Below, in pieces: positions 28,665-38,900 of a stretch of DNA of 64,000 nucleotides. Origin of the DNA: Huiozyma naganishii CBS 8797 (taxonomy: Eukaryota; Ascomycota; Saccharomycetes; Saccharomycetales; Saccharomycetaceae); contig NC_035926.1 in the NCBI RefSeq assembly GCF_000348985.1, forward strand, positions 558,001 through 622,000. Reading direction: 5' to 3'. Every line of letters starts with the position of its first letter. The first letter of the stretch is position 1. The notes under the pieces were generated by a model, which worked only from the letters and a program-made list of their open reading frames with translations, had not been told where the DNA came from and did not search any database. The position numbers were made by a program, and so were the translations under genes.

Positions 28665-29240
28665 CACTGTACACTCTAAATGAAACGCCCGACCTTCTGC
28701 CTGTGCGTGTGCGTGTCCCAACTATCAACGGTGGAACCAGTCCTGACATTCTGCACCGTCTTATATAAACAATTGAACAGTGAACAATACCGACCAAGAG
28801 AAGAATGCAGTAATCGAGAAAACCTCGAGCGACGAATGGAGCGTGCACGGTAACGCACCACGAACACCTGCCCCCCACCTCCCCAGTGTGACGTGGATCC
28901 CAAGGCCTCGAACGAGTCACGCACGCACCCGTCGGGAACCGGTAATTGATGCTGGTTCGCTTCTGTAATTGCGGTTCCGGGAGAAGTCACAGCGGTGCAA
29001 GAGACGTTCGCTCGAAGAGATAGATAGGGCTTCGTGTCGTGTCTTTGGGGGGGTGGGAAGCACGTTGATGCGATAAGATAAGGGACTGCGCAATCGTGGT
29101 GACGCCTTTGGTCGTTTCACCGGTCCACGTTCCACTATAAAGGTGTGGTGGTGCAAGCTGTAGATTGATCGTCTGTGGGTTCTTGGCTCTCTCTTGCGGT
29201 TCTTGGTGGGTTCGTGTTGTAGTGGTCCCGGTGGGAGAGG
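28665..29240. promoter_or_regulatory. ADE12-GUD1 divergent promoter with tandem GATAAG
   Basis: A 576-bp divergent promoter. Two overlapping GATAAG boxes at 29072-29082 fit the GATA factors Gln3 and Gat1 of nitrogen catabolite control, about 160 bp upstream of the guanine deaminase gene. GAGTCA at 28914-28919 (TGACTC on the other strand) fits Gcn4 or Bas1 and lies on the ADE12 side. Binding is inferred from motif only. Confidence 0.5.
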
Positions 29241-30617
29241 ATGATCACGACTGATGGGACTGTGTATGTAGGAGCGTTTGTCGATACACCTGCGCTTGGC
29301 GTGTTGCGGTGGAGGGATCTCTGTGTCCGTGTGGACGGTACGGGGACCGTTGTCGCGGTGGTGCCACTGCCAGAGGTAGAGAAGAAGCCATTGACCCTAG
29401 AGCAGATCCGGGACGTGTGCTTCCCCGGAATGCAGTGCGAGGTGCGGGACCTCCGCTGCGGTGCCGGTGGTGCCGGTGGTAAAGCGGCGTGCGTGTTTCT
29501 GCCCGGGTTCATCGATACGCATATACATGCGTCGCAGTACGCAAACTGTGGGCTGTTCGGGTCCACCACTCTGCTGGACTGGCTCAACAAGTACACTTTT
29601 CCCCTGGAGGCGTCCCTGGCGGACTTGCAACTTGCAAGGGAAGTGTACGGTGCCGTAGTGTCGAGCACGCTGCGTAACGGGACCACCACGGCAGTGTACT
29701 ACGCGACGATCGACGCACAGTCGAGCCAATTGCTTGCAACGCTCTGCTCAGAGTTAAACCAGCGTGCGTTCGTCGGGAAAGTGTGCATGGACAGGGAGGG
29801 CCCTGATTTCTACTTGGAGACCACAGAACAGTCGCTCATCGCTACTGAGAAACTGGTCAATTTCTGTAGGGACAAGTTGCAAGACGATAAAGTGAGACCC
29901 ATCTTGACCCCGCGGTTCGCACCGACTTGCTCCCCTGAGTTGCTCTCGAAACTGGGAGCCATGAGCAAGAGCAGACGCATCCCAATTCAGACGCACTTGT
30001 CTGAGAACGAACGCGAGATCAAATGGGTCGCCGAGTTGTTCCCAGAGTGCTCCTCCTACACAGACGTGTATCACAAGCATGGCCTACTTGATAAGGGTAC
30101 CGTGCTTGCACACTGCGTCCACTTGTCCCGCGAAGAGATCCAGCTCGTCAAGGAAACTGGCGCAGGGATCTCGCATTGTCCAATATCAAACAGCTGTCTG
30201 ACCTCCGGTGAGTGCCCGGTTCGTCACTTACTACAAGAGGGAATCCCCATCGGGCTCGGGACAGACGTCTCGGGCGGCTACTCGACGAGCATTCTCGCTA
30301 CGGCCCGCCACGCGCACCTCGTGTCCCGCCATGTTACGATGAAGCAACCAGAAGTGGAACCCTTAACCGTTGCAGAATGTCTTTACTTGGCCACGCTGGG
30401 CGGGGCCACGGCATTGAACATGCAAGACGAGCTGGGCACGTTCGACGTCGGCAAGAAGTTCGATGCGCAATTACTGGATCTCGGCGCACAAGATTCACCG
30501 GTGGATCTGTTCTCATGGCAGGGGATCTCCAAGGAGGACGTCCTGTCGAAATGGTTCTTCAACGGAGACGACAGAAATGTAAAACAAGTCTGGGTACAGG
30601 GCAGAAGCTCTTTATAA
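29241..30617 (+). CDS. GUD1: Guanine deaminase
   Basis: A 458-residue amidohydrolase that converts guanine to xanthine and ammonia. The zinc motif PGFIDTHIHASQ (near 88-99) is followed by STTLLDWLNKYTFP, QTHLSE, AHCVHLS and GLGTDVSGG, all typical of guanine deaminases. S. cerevisiae Gud1 (YDL238C) has 489 residues, so this form is a little shorter. It stands back to back with ADE12, which puts opposite ends of purine metabolism on one promoter region. No signal peptide; cytosolic. Confidence 0.95.
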   Translation: MITTDGTVYVGAFVDTPALGVLRWRDLCVRVDGTGTVVAVVPLPEVEKKPLTLEQIRDVCFPGMQCEVRDLRCGAGGAGGKAACVFLPGFIDTHIHASQYANCGLFGSTTLLDWLNKYTFPLEASLADLQLAREVYGAVVSSTLRNGTTTAVYYATIDAQSSQLLATLCSELNQRAFVGKVCMDREGPDFYLETTEQSLIATEKLVNFCRDKLQDDKVRPILTPRFAPTCSPELLSKLGAMSKSRRIPIQTHLSENEREIKWVAELFPECSSYTDVYHKHGLLDKGTVLAHCVHLSREEIQLVKETGAGISHCPISNSCLTSGECPVRHLLQEGIPIGLGTDVSGGYSTSILATARHAHLVSRHVTMKQPEVEPLTVAECLYLATLGGATALNMQDELGTFDVGKKFDAQLLDLGAQDSPVDLFSWQGISKEDVLSKWFFNGDDRNVKQVWVQGRSSL

Positions 30618-30768
30618 CTGGGGCAGTAGAACAACAGCGGATAACTGTTATCATCATCATTCAATATTATTATTTTGTGTAAGAGAAGGTGTTTTATATA
30701 TGTAGTGAACACACAATTTCAAAGATTACCGCTCACATTTCTCACAATCGGCATTGCGCCTTCAGATA

Positions 30769-32532
30769 ATGGCCTCTCCGTCTAAGGGATACTGCTCGTC
30801 ACCAGTGGGACCCACTCCCGCAAAACTTTTATCGAGGAAAGAGTTGCTGTCACGTATGAAGCAATCCCTACCCAAAACTGTTCAAGAAGGGGAGGAATTG
30901 GATGCTGAACCTGATAAAACTCCCTGTAAAGCCGCCGATGTTTCTACAGTCACTGGAGATGAGTATTTCTCGCCCCTCAGTTCAAAGATCTTGGAAAAAG
31001 ACACTGGCCCCGCGGTTGTTCTGGAGGATGGCGGCAAAGATGCAGATCTAGAATTAACCACCGCCGTAGAGGCTCCCTTGGAGGAAACGCACCACTGCGA
31101 TGCGTGTGAAGCATTTATAGTGGAGAAAGCCAATCGTGAAGACGTTTTGGAAGTTGCAATGACGAAGTTGGCGAGGACCCGCCTAGAGATCCAGGAGGCT
31201 TTCCAATGGTACTCACAGGAACTGCAAAACCTCAAGAGCAGTTTCTCTTCTTTGACTACAGTAGCCGCTCAGACTGGGAAAAATTACGAGGCAAAGGAGA
31301 GGATCATTCGTCGTCAGTTCAAGCAAGTCGTGGAGAAACTTCAGTTTGAATATAATCAATTCACCGAAGAGAAGGCCAAAGAACTGTCTGAAAAGGATAT
31401 GTCACTGACACAAAGTACAAATCTTGTAAAAGAGTTATCCTCAAAACTGAACATCTCTCAGACCGAATTTGAAAGGTTTAAATCCCAAATTTCGCGCATG
31501 TCGTTGTTTGGGACCAATATTGGCGATGTGTTGAAGAGTGCATTGGAATCAGAAAATGTCGGAAACTGTATTCTGGACCCATCTTTCAAAAAGAACAACC
31601 CTAATGTGTCCGGATTTGCATATACACCAATAACGGAGGTAGTTGAAAAGCAATGCACTGAGACGATTAACAGCTACAAAGAAATATTGGGGGCTACAGA
31701 GAAGCGTTGGGAGAAGGAGAAAAAACACTTTGAGCAGGGGAAGGAACGTTCCTGGGAGAACGAACGTGTCAGGTTAACGCAAAGTAACGCATCTCTAGAA
31801 ACCGAAGTTCACAGATTAGAGAAAGAGCTTGCTCTGCAAAGAGATGCCCTCAGTAAAACGGAAAAAGAGAGGGATAATAACCGAACCAAGCTATTAGAAA
31901 CGGAGGCAAAATTGCATGCATCGAAGGAGGAATCCTTCGTTAAGCTTTTGGAAGTCAATGACCAATTGGTCAAAGAACGGCACTCCGTGGGCTTAAAATT
32001 TAAGAACTGTCAAGTGGAGTTACAGGAAGCTGAAAGAATGCTAGAACAGCGAAACGAGTACATAAACGAGCTCAGAGAGGCGCAGAAGTTACAGCTGGCG
32101 ACCATGACAAACGTCACTACCAAGTATAATTTATTGGAAGGAGATAAGGACAAGAGTGTGCTCTGGGAGGACCTGTGTTCCATCCAGCCAGAGGCGACGG
32201 AGGAGTACTTGCAGTTCGAGCGCTTTGACAGCTTGACCTACGTAGAACTGCAAAACATAGTCAAGAAGTTGGTGGTCATGTTGATGATCCCAATGGACAA
32301 AGTGGACAAGAGACTCATCATGACGGGGATCGCGCTGAAATATGAGCGCAACGTGTATTCGTATTTTGCAAACAGGCTCAATTACTTGCTGCATAAGGAA
32401 AAAATCCCCATCAAGGAGTACCAGCAGTGTGCCTACCAGCAGTTCAAGTGCACTGGCACTTTGGAGGGCATCAACCACGGCCTCACCGACAAGCTGGAGG
32501 AGCTGTATAACGACATCGCTGAAAAGATATAG
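30769..32532 (+). CDS. CNM67: Spindle pole body outer-plaque coiled-coil protein (Cnm67/Ady3 family)
   Basis: A 587-residue protein with a Ser/Pro-rich N-terminus, a long coiled coil (about 115-460) and a compact C-terminal domain ending HGLTDKLEELYNDIAEKI. S. cerevisiae has two such genes from the genome duplication, CNM67 (YNL225C, outer plaque of the spindle pole body) and ADY3 (YDL239C, prospore membrane leading edge). Length favours Cnm67 (581) over Ady3 (790). Position between GUD1 (YDL238C) and URE2 (YNL229C) fits either. The start is the ATG at 30769 (MASPSKGY). Confidence 0.75.
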   Translation: MASPSKGYCSSPVGPTPAKLLSRKELLSRMKQSLPKTVQEGEELDAEPDKTPCKAADVSTVTGDEYFSPLSSKILEKDTGPAVVLEDGGKDADLELTTAVEAPLEETHHCDACEAFIVEKANREDVLEVAMTKLARTRLEIQEAFQWYSQELQNLKSSFSSLTTVAAQTGKNYEAKERIIRRQFKQVVEKLQFEYNQFTEEKAKELSEKDMSLTQSTNLVKELSSKLNISQTEFERFKSQISRMSLFGTNIGDVLKSALESENVGNCILDPSFKKNNPNVSGFAYTPITEVVEKQCTETINSYKEILGATEKRWEKEKKHFEQGKERSWENERVRLTQSNASLETEVHRLEKELALQRDALSKTEKERDNNRTKLLETEAKLHASKEESFVKLLEVNDQLVKERHSVGLKFKNCQVELQEAERMLEQRNEYINELREAQKLQLATMTNVTTKYNLLEGDKDKSVLWEDLCSIQPEATEEYLQFERFDSLTYVELQNIVKKLVVMLMIPMDKVDKRLIMTGIALKYERNVYSYFANRLNYLLHKEKIPIKEYQQCAYQQFKCTGTLEGINHGLTDKLEELYNDIAEKI

Positions 32533-32830
32533 TTGTGTGTTCATCAATTTGTAATCTCTCAAAACTCCGGGCTATACTTTACAACACTGAATAGCAGTAA
32601 ATAGCAATAACGTATAGCGTTCACAACTCACTGTCATCTTTGTGACTACGCTCTTTTGGAAAATGGAATAAATTAGTCAAAAATAATGAACCCGCTGTTG
32701 AAACAAAGCGACAAGTCCATCTCAGAAGTTGTGAGGAATATACCAAATCGTCGGTTCTTGTAGCGTCTCCGGTGCTTTGTTCAGTCAGTGGAGGGTGCCA
32801 TATCCTGTATATTTCTCTCTCTCTTTGGCG

Positions 32831-33741
32831 ATGAACAACCACGTGTCCAATCTGTCGAGTGCTCTTCGTAGTGTTAACTTGCAGGAAACTGGCGCACTGG
32901 GGCAACAGAACATCATACCGCAGCAGTACCAGCGGCAAGTGCGGGATTATGCGAGCCGAGTGGACAGTTCGCGGCTGTTGGATTTTTTCCAGAGGCAGTC
33001 AGATGCTGGGTACACGCTTTTCTCCACCGGTCGGCGCCAAACGGGTTCAAAGTGTCGATTGTTCTGTGTGAGTTAGACATGCCCTTCCAGACTTTCTTCC
33101 TGGACTTCAACAGGGGTGAGCACCGAGCACCAGAGTTTATAGCGATCACCCCTAATGCGCGAGTCCCCGTGCTGATCGACCACGCGCTGGACAACATGTC
33201 CCTATGGGAATCCGGTGCGATTCTCTTGCACCTCGTGCAGAAACACTACAGGGAGACCGGCAACGCGCAACTGTGGTCGAGTGATTTCATGGAGCAATCG
33301 CAGATCAACGCATNNNAGTTGTTCTTCCAAACGACCGGCCACGCGCCCCCGATCGGGCAAGCGTTGCACTTCCGGTACTTCCACCAGGAACAGGTCCCCA
33401 GTGCTTTGGAACGGTACGTGGACGAAGTACGCCGTGTCTACGGAGTCATTGAGATGACTCTCGCGGAGCGCCGCGAGGCACTGATCCTCGAACTGGACGT
33501 GGGCAACGTGGCGTCGTACTCTGCCGGGACAACTCCACTCTCGCAATCCAAGTTCTTCGAGTACCCAGTGTGGCTCGTCGGCGACAGCATCACCGTCGCA
33601 GACCTCTCGTTCGTGCCCTGGAACAACGTCGTGGACCGTATCGGCGTCGACATCCGGGGGGAGTTCCCAGAAGTGTACAAGTGGATCCGGCAGATGTTGC
33701 GCCGCCCAACGGTGGTGAGGGCGCTCCGCTGCGGCGACTGA
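32831..33741 (+). CDS. URE2: Ure2 nitrogen catabolite regulator, GST fold; one frameshift and an NNN gap
   Basis: Ure2 holds the GATA factor Gln3 in the cytoplasm and has a glutathione-transferase fold with glutathione peroxidase activity. The first frame starts MNNHVSNLSSALRSVNLQ and runs to YTLFS; the rest (FKVSIVLCELDMPFQ to the end) lies in another frame. One missing C near 33024 restores a continuous protein of about 303 residues. NNN at 33314-33316 replaces part of INAWLFFQ, where only one Trp codon is expected. The GST part has the family motifs GEHRAPEF, NARVPVLIDH and WESGAILLHL. The region before it has about 62 residues and few Asn, against an Asn-rich prion domain in S. cerevisiae. 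Confidence 0.9.
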
Positions 33742-34317
33742 ACGCCCGCTCGCACTGCCCCAGCGCGGGCGCGTGCCTGTCAGATAATGTAATCACTGCT
33801 CCTCATCTGCAGGCACCTGGTCGAGGCCGCCACAGTTTTTCCGCACAATACGTCCCAAAGGGGAAACCGGAAAAATGTAGGAGAAAACCACGCAAAAAGT
33901 CGCTCGAGGGAGGAAGCGTAGCGTAGCGTTCTGTGTGCGATGCCACAGCGCGACGTGCTGGAAAAGGGGTGCTGAAGCAGGTGCTAGGGGGTGGTCGGGC
34001 CCCGGAACGAGTAGTATGAGAGTTATTTTTACACCGAGTAACCCCCACAGTTAGGGGCAGGAGGGAGCGCAACAGGACGATGTGTGGAACTGGGCACTCT
34101 TTTTTTTCTTTGACTAATATCGCCCCTCGAGTTAGTGAATGAACAGGCTGTGGGAAATTTCTAGAAATTGGGGATTTGCACGATACGGGAAATTACAAAA
34201 AGGAACCGTTGAATAGTTATCAAAAGGTTATAAAGGATCTTACTCTAGGGAATTGGTTTTCCTTCCTTGCTGTTCAGACACAACACACTCACCCACACAT
34301 AAATCATTGCACTAACC
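33742..34317. promoter_or_regulatory. ZWF1 upstream region with STRE cluster and heat-shock-type element
   Basis: Between URE2 and ZWF1 lie 576 bp without a gene. Four AGGGG boxes, the Msn2/Msn4 stress element, occur at 33859, 33965, 33986 and 34053, within 200 bp. TTCTAGAA at 34159-34166 is a minimal Hsf1-type inverted pair. This would suit stress control of NADPH production, but it rests on motifs alone. Confidence 0.45.
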
Positions 34318-35826
34318 ATGTCTGGAGACAAACCTGTTGTGTTCGACAAAAACACTGTGATCACCGTTTTCGGCGCGTCCGGTGACCTAGCGAAGAAGAA
34401 GACGTTCCCCGCGTTATTTGGTCTCTTCAGAGAGGGGTACCTGGACCCGAGCACCAAGATATTCGGGTACGCCCGTTCTAATCTGTCCGTGGATGAGTTG
34501 AAGGAGCGGATCACCCCGCATTTGAAGAAGCCGAACGGCGCTGCAGACGACCGGAAAGTAGACCAGTTCTTCAAGATGCTGGACTACGTTGCCGGTGCGT
34601 ACGACCAGGACGATGGGTACAGCAAGTTGAAGCAGCAGATCGAGGAATTTGAGGCAGAGAGAGGTGTCAAGGAATCGCACCGCTTGTTCTACTTCGCTTT
34701 GCCACCGGGTGTCTTTTTGGACGTTGCAAAGCAGATTAAGAAAGTTGTGTACGCGGAGGACGGTGTCACAAGGGTGATCGTCGAGAAACCGTTCGGCCAT
34801 GACTTGGAGTCCGCAAGGGCTCTGCAGAACAATTTGGCGCCGCTGTTCAAAGAGGAGGAGATCTTTAGAATTGACCACTACTTGGGGAAAGAGCTTGTCA
34901 AGAACATATTGCCCCTGAGGTTTGGTAACAAGCTTCTGTACTCCTCGTGGAACAGACAACGCATTCAGAATATCCAGATTTCGTTTAAGGAAGCCTTCGG
35001 TACCGAGGGCCGTGGTGGGTACTTCGATAACATCGGTATCATCCGGGATGTCATGCAGAACCACATGCTGCAAGTGCTGACTTTATTGACTATGGAGAGA
35101 CCAGTTTCCTTCGAGGCGGAGGCTGTCAGAGACGAAAAAGTTAAAGTGTTGAAGTCCATGGCCCCTATAGACCACAATAATATCCTGATAGGGCAATACG
35201 GGAAGTCGGAGGACGGAACGAAACCATCGTATCTGGACGATAAAACGGTAGACCCGAACAGCAAATGTATCACTTTTGCTGCAATGGCATTCAATATTCA
35301 AAACGAACGGTGGGACGGTGTCCCAATAGTAATGAGAGCCGGTAAGGCCCTAAACGAAAGCAAAGTTGAAATCAGAATCCAATACAGAGGCGCTGAATCC
35401 GGCGTGTTCGCTGACATCCCAAACAACGAACTGGTGATCAGAATCCAGCCGAACGAGGCAGTCTACATGAAGTCAAACGCCAAAGTCCCAGGTCTATCTA
35501 ACGAAACACAGGTGACAGAACTCGATTTGACGTACTCCACTAGATATAAAGATTTCTGGATACCAGAAGCTTACGAAGCTTTAATTAGGGACACCCTATT
35601 GGGAGACCATTCCAACTTTGTCAGAGACGACGAACTGGATGTCTCGTGGTCCTTGTTCACACCGCTGTTGAACTACTTGGAGAGCCCGGAAGGCCCTAAA
35701 CCGGAAATTTACCCATACGGCTCTAGAGGTCCAAAGGGTTTAGTCGACTACATGAAGAAAAACGACTACCGTTATACGGAACAGTCGTATACTTGGCCCG
35801 TCACCAGCGCCAACCCCAAGAAATGA
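34318..35826 (+). CDS. ZWF1: Glucose-6-phosphate 1-dehydrogenase
   Basis: A 502-residue enzyme (505 in S. cerevisiae) catalysing the first step of the oxidative pentose phosphate pathway and supplying cytosolic NADPH. The NADP-binding motif is GASGDLAKKK (residues 19-28), and the substrate-binding signature RIDHYLGKE lies near 185-193. The C-terminal domain has the family motif VPIVMRAGKAL. It is convergent with LRG1. The orthologue is YNL241C, again a chromosome XIV gene set among chromosome IV neighbours. Confidence 0.98.
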   Translation: MSGDKPVVFDKNTVITVFGASGDLAKKKTFPALFGLFREGYLDPSTKIFGYARSNLSVDELKERITPHLKKPNGAADDRKVDQFFKMLDYVAGAYDQDDGYSKLKQQIEEFEAERGVKESHRLFYFALPPGVFLDVAKQIKKVVYAEDGVTRVIVEKPFGHDLESARALQNNLAPLFKEEEIFRIDHYLGKELVKNILPLRFGNKLLYSSWNRQRIQNIQISFKEAFGTEGRGGYFDNIGIIRDVMQNHMLQVLTLLTMERPVSFEAEAVRDEKVKVLKSMAPIDHNNILIGQYGKSEDGTKPSYLDDKTVDPNSKCITFAAMAFNIQNERWDGVPIVMRAGKALNESKVEIRIQYRGAESGVFADIPNNELVIRIQPNEAVYMKSNAKVPGLSNETQVTELDLTYSTRYKDFWIPEAYEALIRDTLLGDHSNFVRDDELDVSWSLFTPLLNYLESPEGPKPEIYPYGSRGPKGLVDYMKKNDYRYTEQSYTWPVTSANPKK

Positions 35827-35962
35827 TCGCATGTTAGCTTAGTTTGAACTCTCTTCTGTCTGACCTTTTGCTCAATTATTTTTTTCTTTATAATGTTACA
35901 TACTATAGAATGTCCTGATTTAGTTATAGCTCTCAGCTTCTTTGTGAGGGTCTCACTGTTAT

Positions 35963-38900
35963 TCAGCGTTTGTTGACTTCGGTCTGTACAACTCTTGTCG
36001 TAGATGTTTTCATCGTGACAGAGTTTTGTCTGTTAAATTCAGAGTAATCAATTTGTCCCTGCTTTACCTTTTTGGTAATAAACTCGCGGATTTTTTCATC
36101 CTCAATCAATTGGGAGCCTTTAACTTCTTGTATCAAGTTGTACAAGTACCGCGGGATAATCGCCATTTCCTCATTGTGAGTAATGAGAAAATCAACAACT
36201 TCGATGGCAAGGAAGTGATGTTGGCCTTCGTTCTCAGCAAATCCAGCCGAGTATGCCTCTGTGAGGTTCGTGTTTAGTTCCCTGTCGCGATCCCTCCTCG
36301 AATAAAGGATATTCGGGGTTATCACAGTGGAAAGGTTATGAATGTCCATCTTGGACCCCATTTCATTTTCAATGTGCGAAAATGACGAAGCCCAATACAG
36401 AAATGACAAAATGACCTCCATAACATTTCTGTTGTACTGAGGAAGTAACGAGTACGCCAGCGAAATGACCTTCTCGCTTTCCATTTCCGAGTTGAGCTTC
36501 GCCGCGCTAATCCACACGTCGTACAAGGGGTCTGCCAGCAGTGGATCGGGCAACTCTCTAAAAAACTTCTTCAATAACGCAGATAGTTGTATACAGTTCT
36601 CCTTCGACAAGTCTGGTATCTCCATTGGGTTTTCATCAATCGAGGTGGCCAGCTCAACAAGTCTTTTTATGTTCCCGTTTTTCCTGAAAATACCTTCAAC
36701 AGACATATCCATTTGGTGGAGAGAAGATATCAGTTCATCAACAATTATCGGGATCTTGACTTTCTTGGGACCCACGCCAAGATCGGAGTCCACGCCCCAC
36801 CGATCTGTCAGAATATCGATGGAAGTTCCGAATACTTTTTTAGGTACTGTCTTTTTAGATTTCATCCCCATTGCGTACCTCATTTGATTCCAAAAGTTAC
36901 CCGAGGATGAGGATGATGATAAAGAGTTGGCTTTTGGTCTTCGAGGTAGTAATGTTGGTAGCAGCGTTGTGGTGGCCGTGGCAGGCGCGTAACCGTTCTC
37001 GACTAATAAAGTAGCGCTTATAATCCACAGAGTACGCAACTCATCATCGTTCAACTCAGAGTAATACACGCCGCTTCTTTTCTGTGTAACGCTGACGACT
37101 TCGTCGTCGCCTTCTTGTAATTTCTTGAAATGGGTGAAGGCATTTGGTCTCAGTTCCCGAGCTTGTTCAGCGGCAACAATTCGAGAAATATCGTCCAATG
37201 TTAATGACTTGGTGTTATTGAATACATTGTCGTGTGATGCCCGTACTTCTTCCTGTCCTTCCTCTTCTGCGATCGTGGATGAAACTTTTTCTGTTTCAAT
37301 GATTAGCCTGTTGGGGTTTTCGGTCAACGTTTTATCCACTTCCTCCTCTCCTGTATTTACCACGAGTGACTTACGCGCCTCCTGTTTGTTATTTTTCGTT
37401 AATCTAACGCTTTCTCTCTTTGAACGTAGTCTTTTAATGTCGTTCAATGTTCTAATATACGTTTGCTGGACCGATGTTGTTCCTCCGTTTATGACATTAG
37501 GTGTGTTCGTTTTTGTATTCTTCAATTGAGCCTTCATGACCACTCTCGACCTTACCAACGCAATTTTGAGAAGGTATATCAGCTGAGAGAGCCTAGTTAC
37601 CAACTTAAATCCGGGCACTGATTCAGGATCTTTCAACGAACAATTAAAACATAAGACTGTTTTTAATCGTTTGTTGAAGTTGGAGTCATTAAGATCCACC
37701 AGACCGATAGTCTTAGTACATGATGCACATGTAAAACATTCCAAATGCCATCTGTGCTCTTGAAATTGAATGCACTCCTCTTGGATGTATTTTGAGCAAC
37801 CGGAGCAAGCGTCTGTCGCAGTGACCGGGATATCGATCTCAGAAAATGGGTTCTTGGTGTAAAGCTCATTTCGTTCCACCTCTATTAGGAATTTTGTTAA
37901 TGACGACGTGTAGTGACTGCGCTGGTTGTCCTCAAGTGATTCATAGAACCCATACCGTGTTAAGAACTTCAAGAAATTTGCCAATCCTGTAATTACAGAC
38001 ATAAATGACGACATTATGGATTTCTTTGAGGACACTGTATTGAGTTTTCTCAACAGTTGCAAGTAGATCATAACTTTCGTAGTTAGGTTTCTTGTCAAGG
38101 AGAGATATTTTGTTTTGGAATCGTTATATTCTGTATCTGTTTGTCGTAGTTTATCATTCTTTGAACCATCTTGTAATTTTGTTAGTATGTTGAAAGCTGG
38201 CAAGTGGTCCAACCCTGAGAAGAGACACTCAATTTTAAGGACAAATAGCGCAGTGGCTTCAATCCCCTTCATCTGATCGAAACTAGTTAGATATTGAAGC
38301 ATATCTGAGATGCAAGAGGCGGTTTCCTCTTCGAAACGATACAGTACAACCCACGTCTTTGTTAAAATGGCAGCAAACGCCTGCATTTGCTTATCCAGTT
38401 CTGCGGAGGTAGGGTTTATATCTGTATACGGCAATTTGGGATCGTATTTCGACTGAGTGAACCGCGGCAATGCCAGTTTTTCTGGAGATAGGTTGACGTG
38501 CCAATACTTGTGAATCCCGTAACATTCCGGATGCCAACAATGGACCTCGTCACCCTTCGGGAACTCTATATACTTGTCAGAAATCGGGTAATCACAACCT
38601 TTGCATCGTTTGGAGAAATATTTCAGGAAATGATACTTACAGTATAAGTTGTCCTCAAAAATGAAGCATTTCTTGACACCACAAGGAGCATGACAGATGA
38701 CACAAGAAAAATGTTCTTCGTCGTATCTTCCCCCAAATGCAGTATAATACAGTCCCCGGAGAGGTTTATCGCAGACTTTACAAAGCAAAGCATGCCTTTT
38801 AAAATAATGGTACTGGCATAGTAAGATAGGCTCGTCCGATGAGTTTTCCTGGTAGGGGAAGAATTTGGGCTTTAGCGGCACAGCACAGTCGTGACAGGTA

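Noticed and set aside
27801..28679. 292-codon open frame antisense to ADE12
   Set aside because: It lies wholly opposite the well-supported ADE12 gene and results from its G/C-rich third positions.
34414..35073. 219-codon open frame antisense to ZWF1
   Set aside because: Shadow of ZWF1; no family resemblance.
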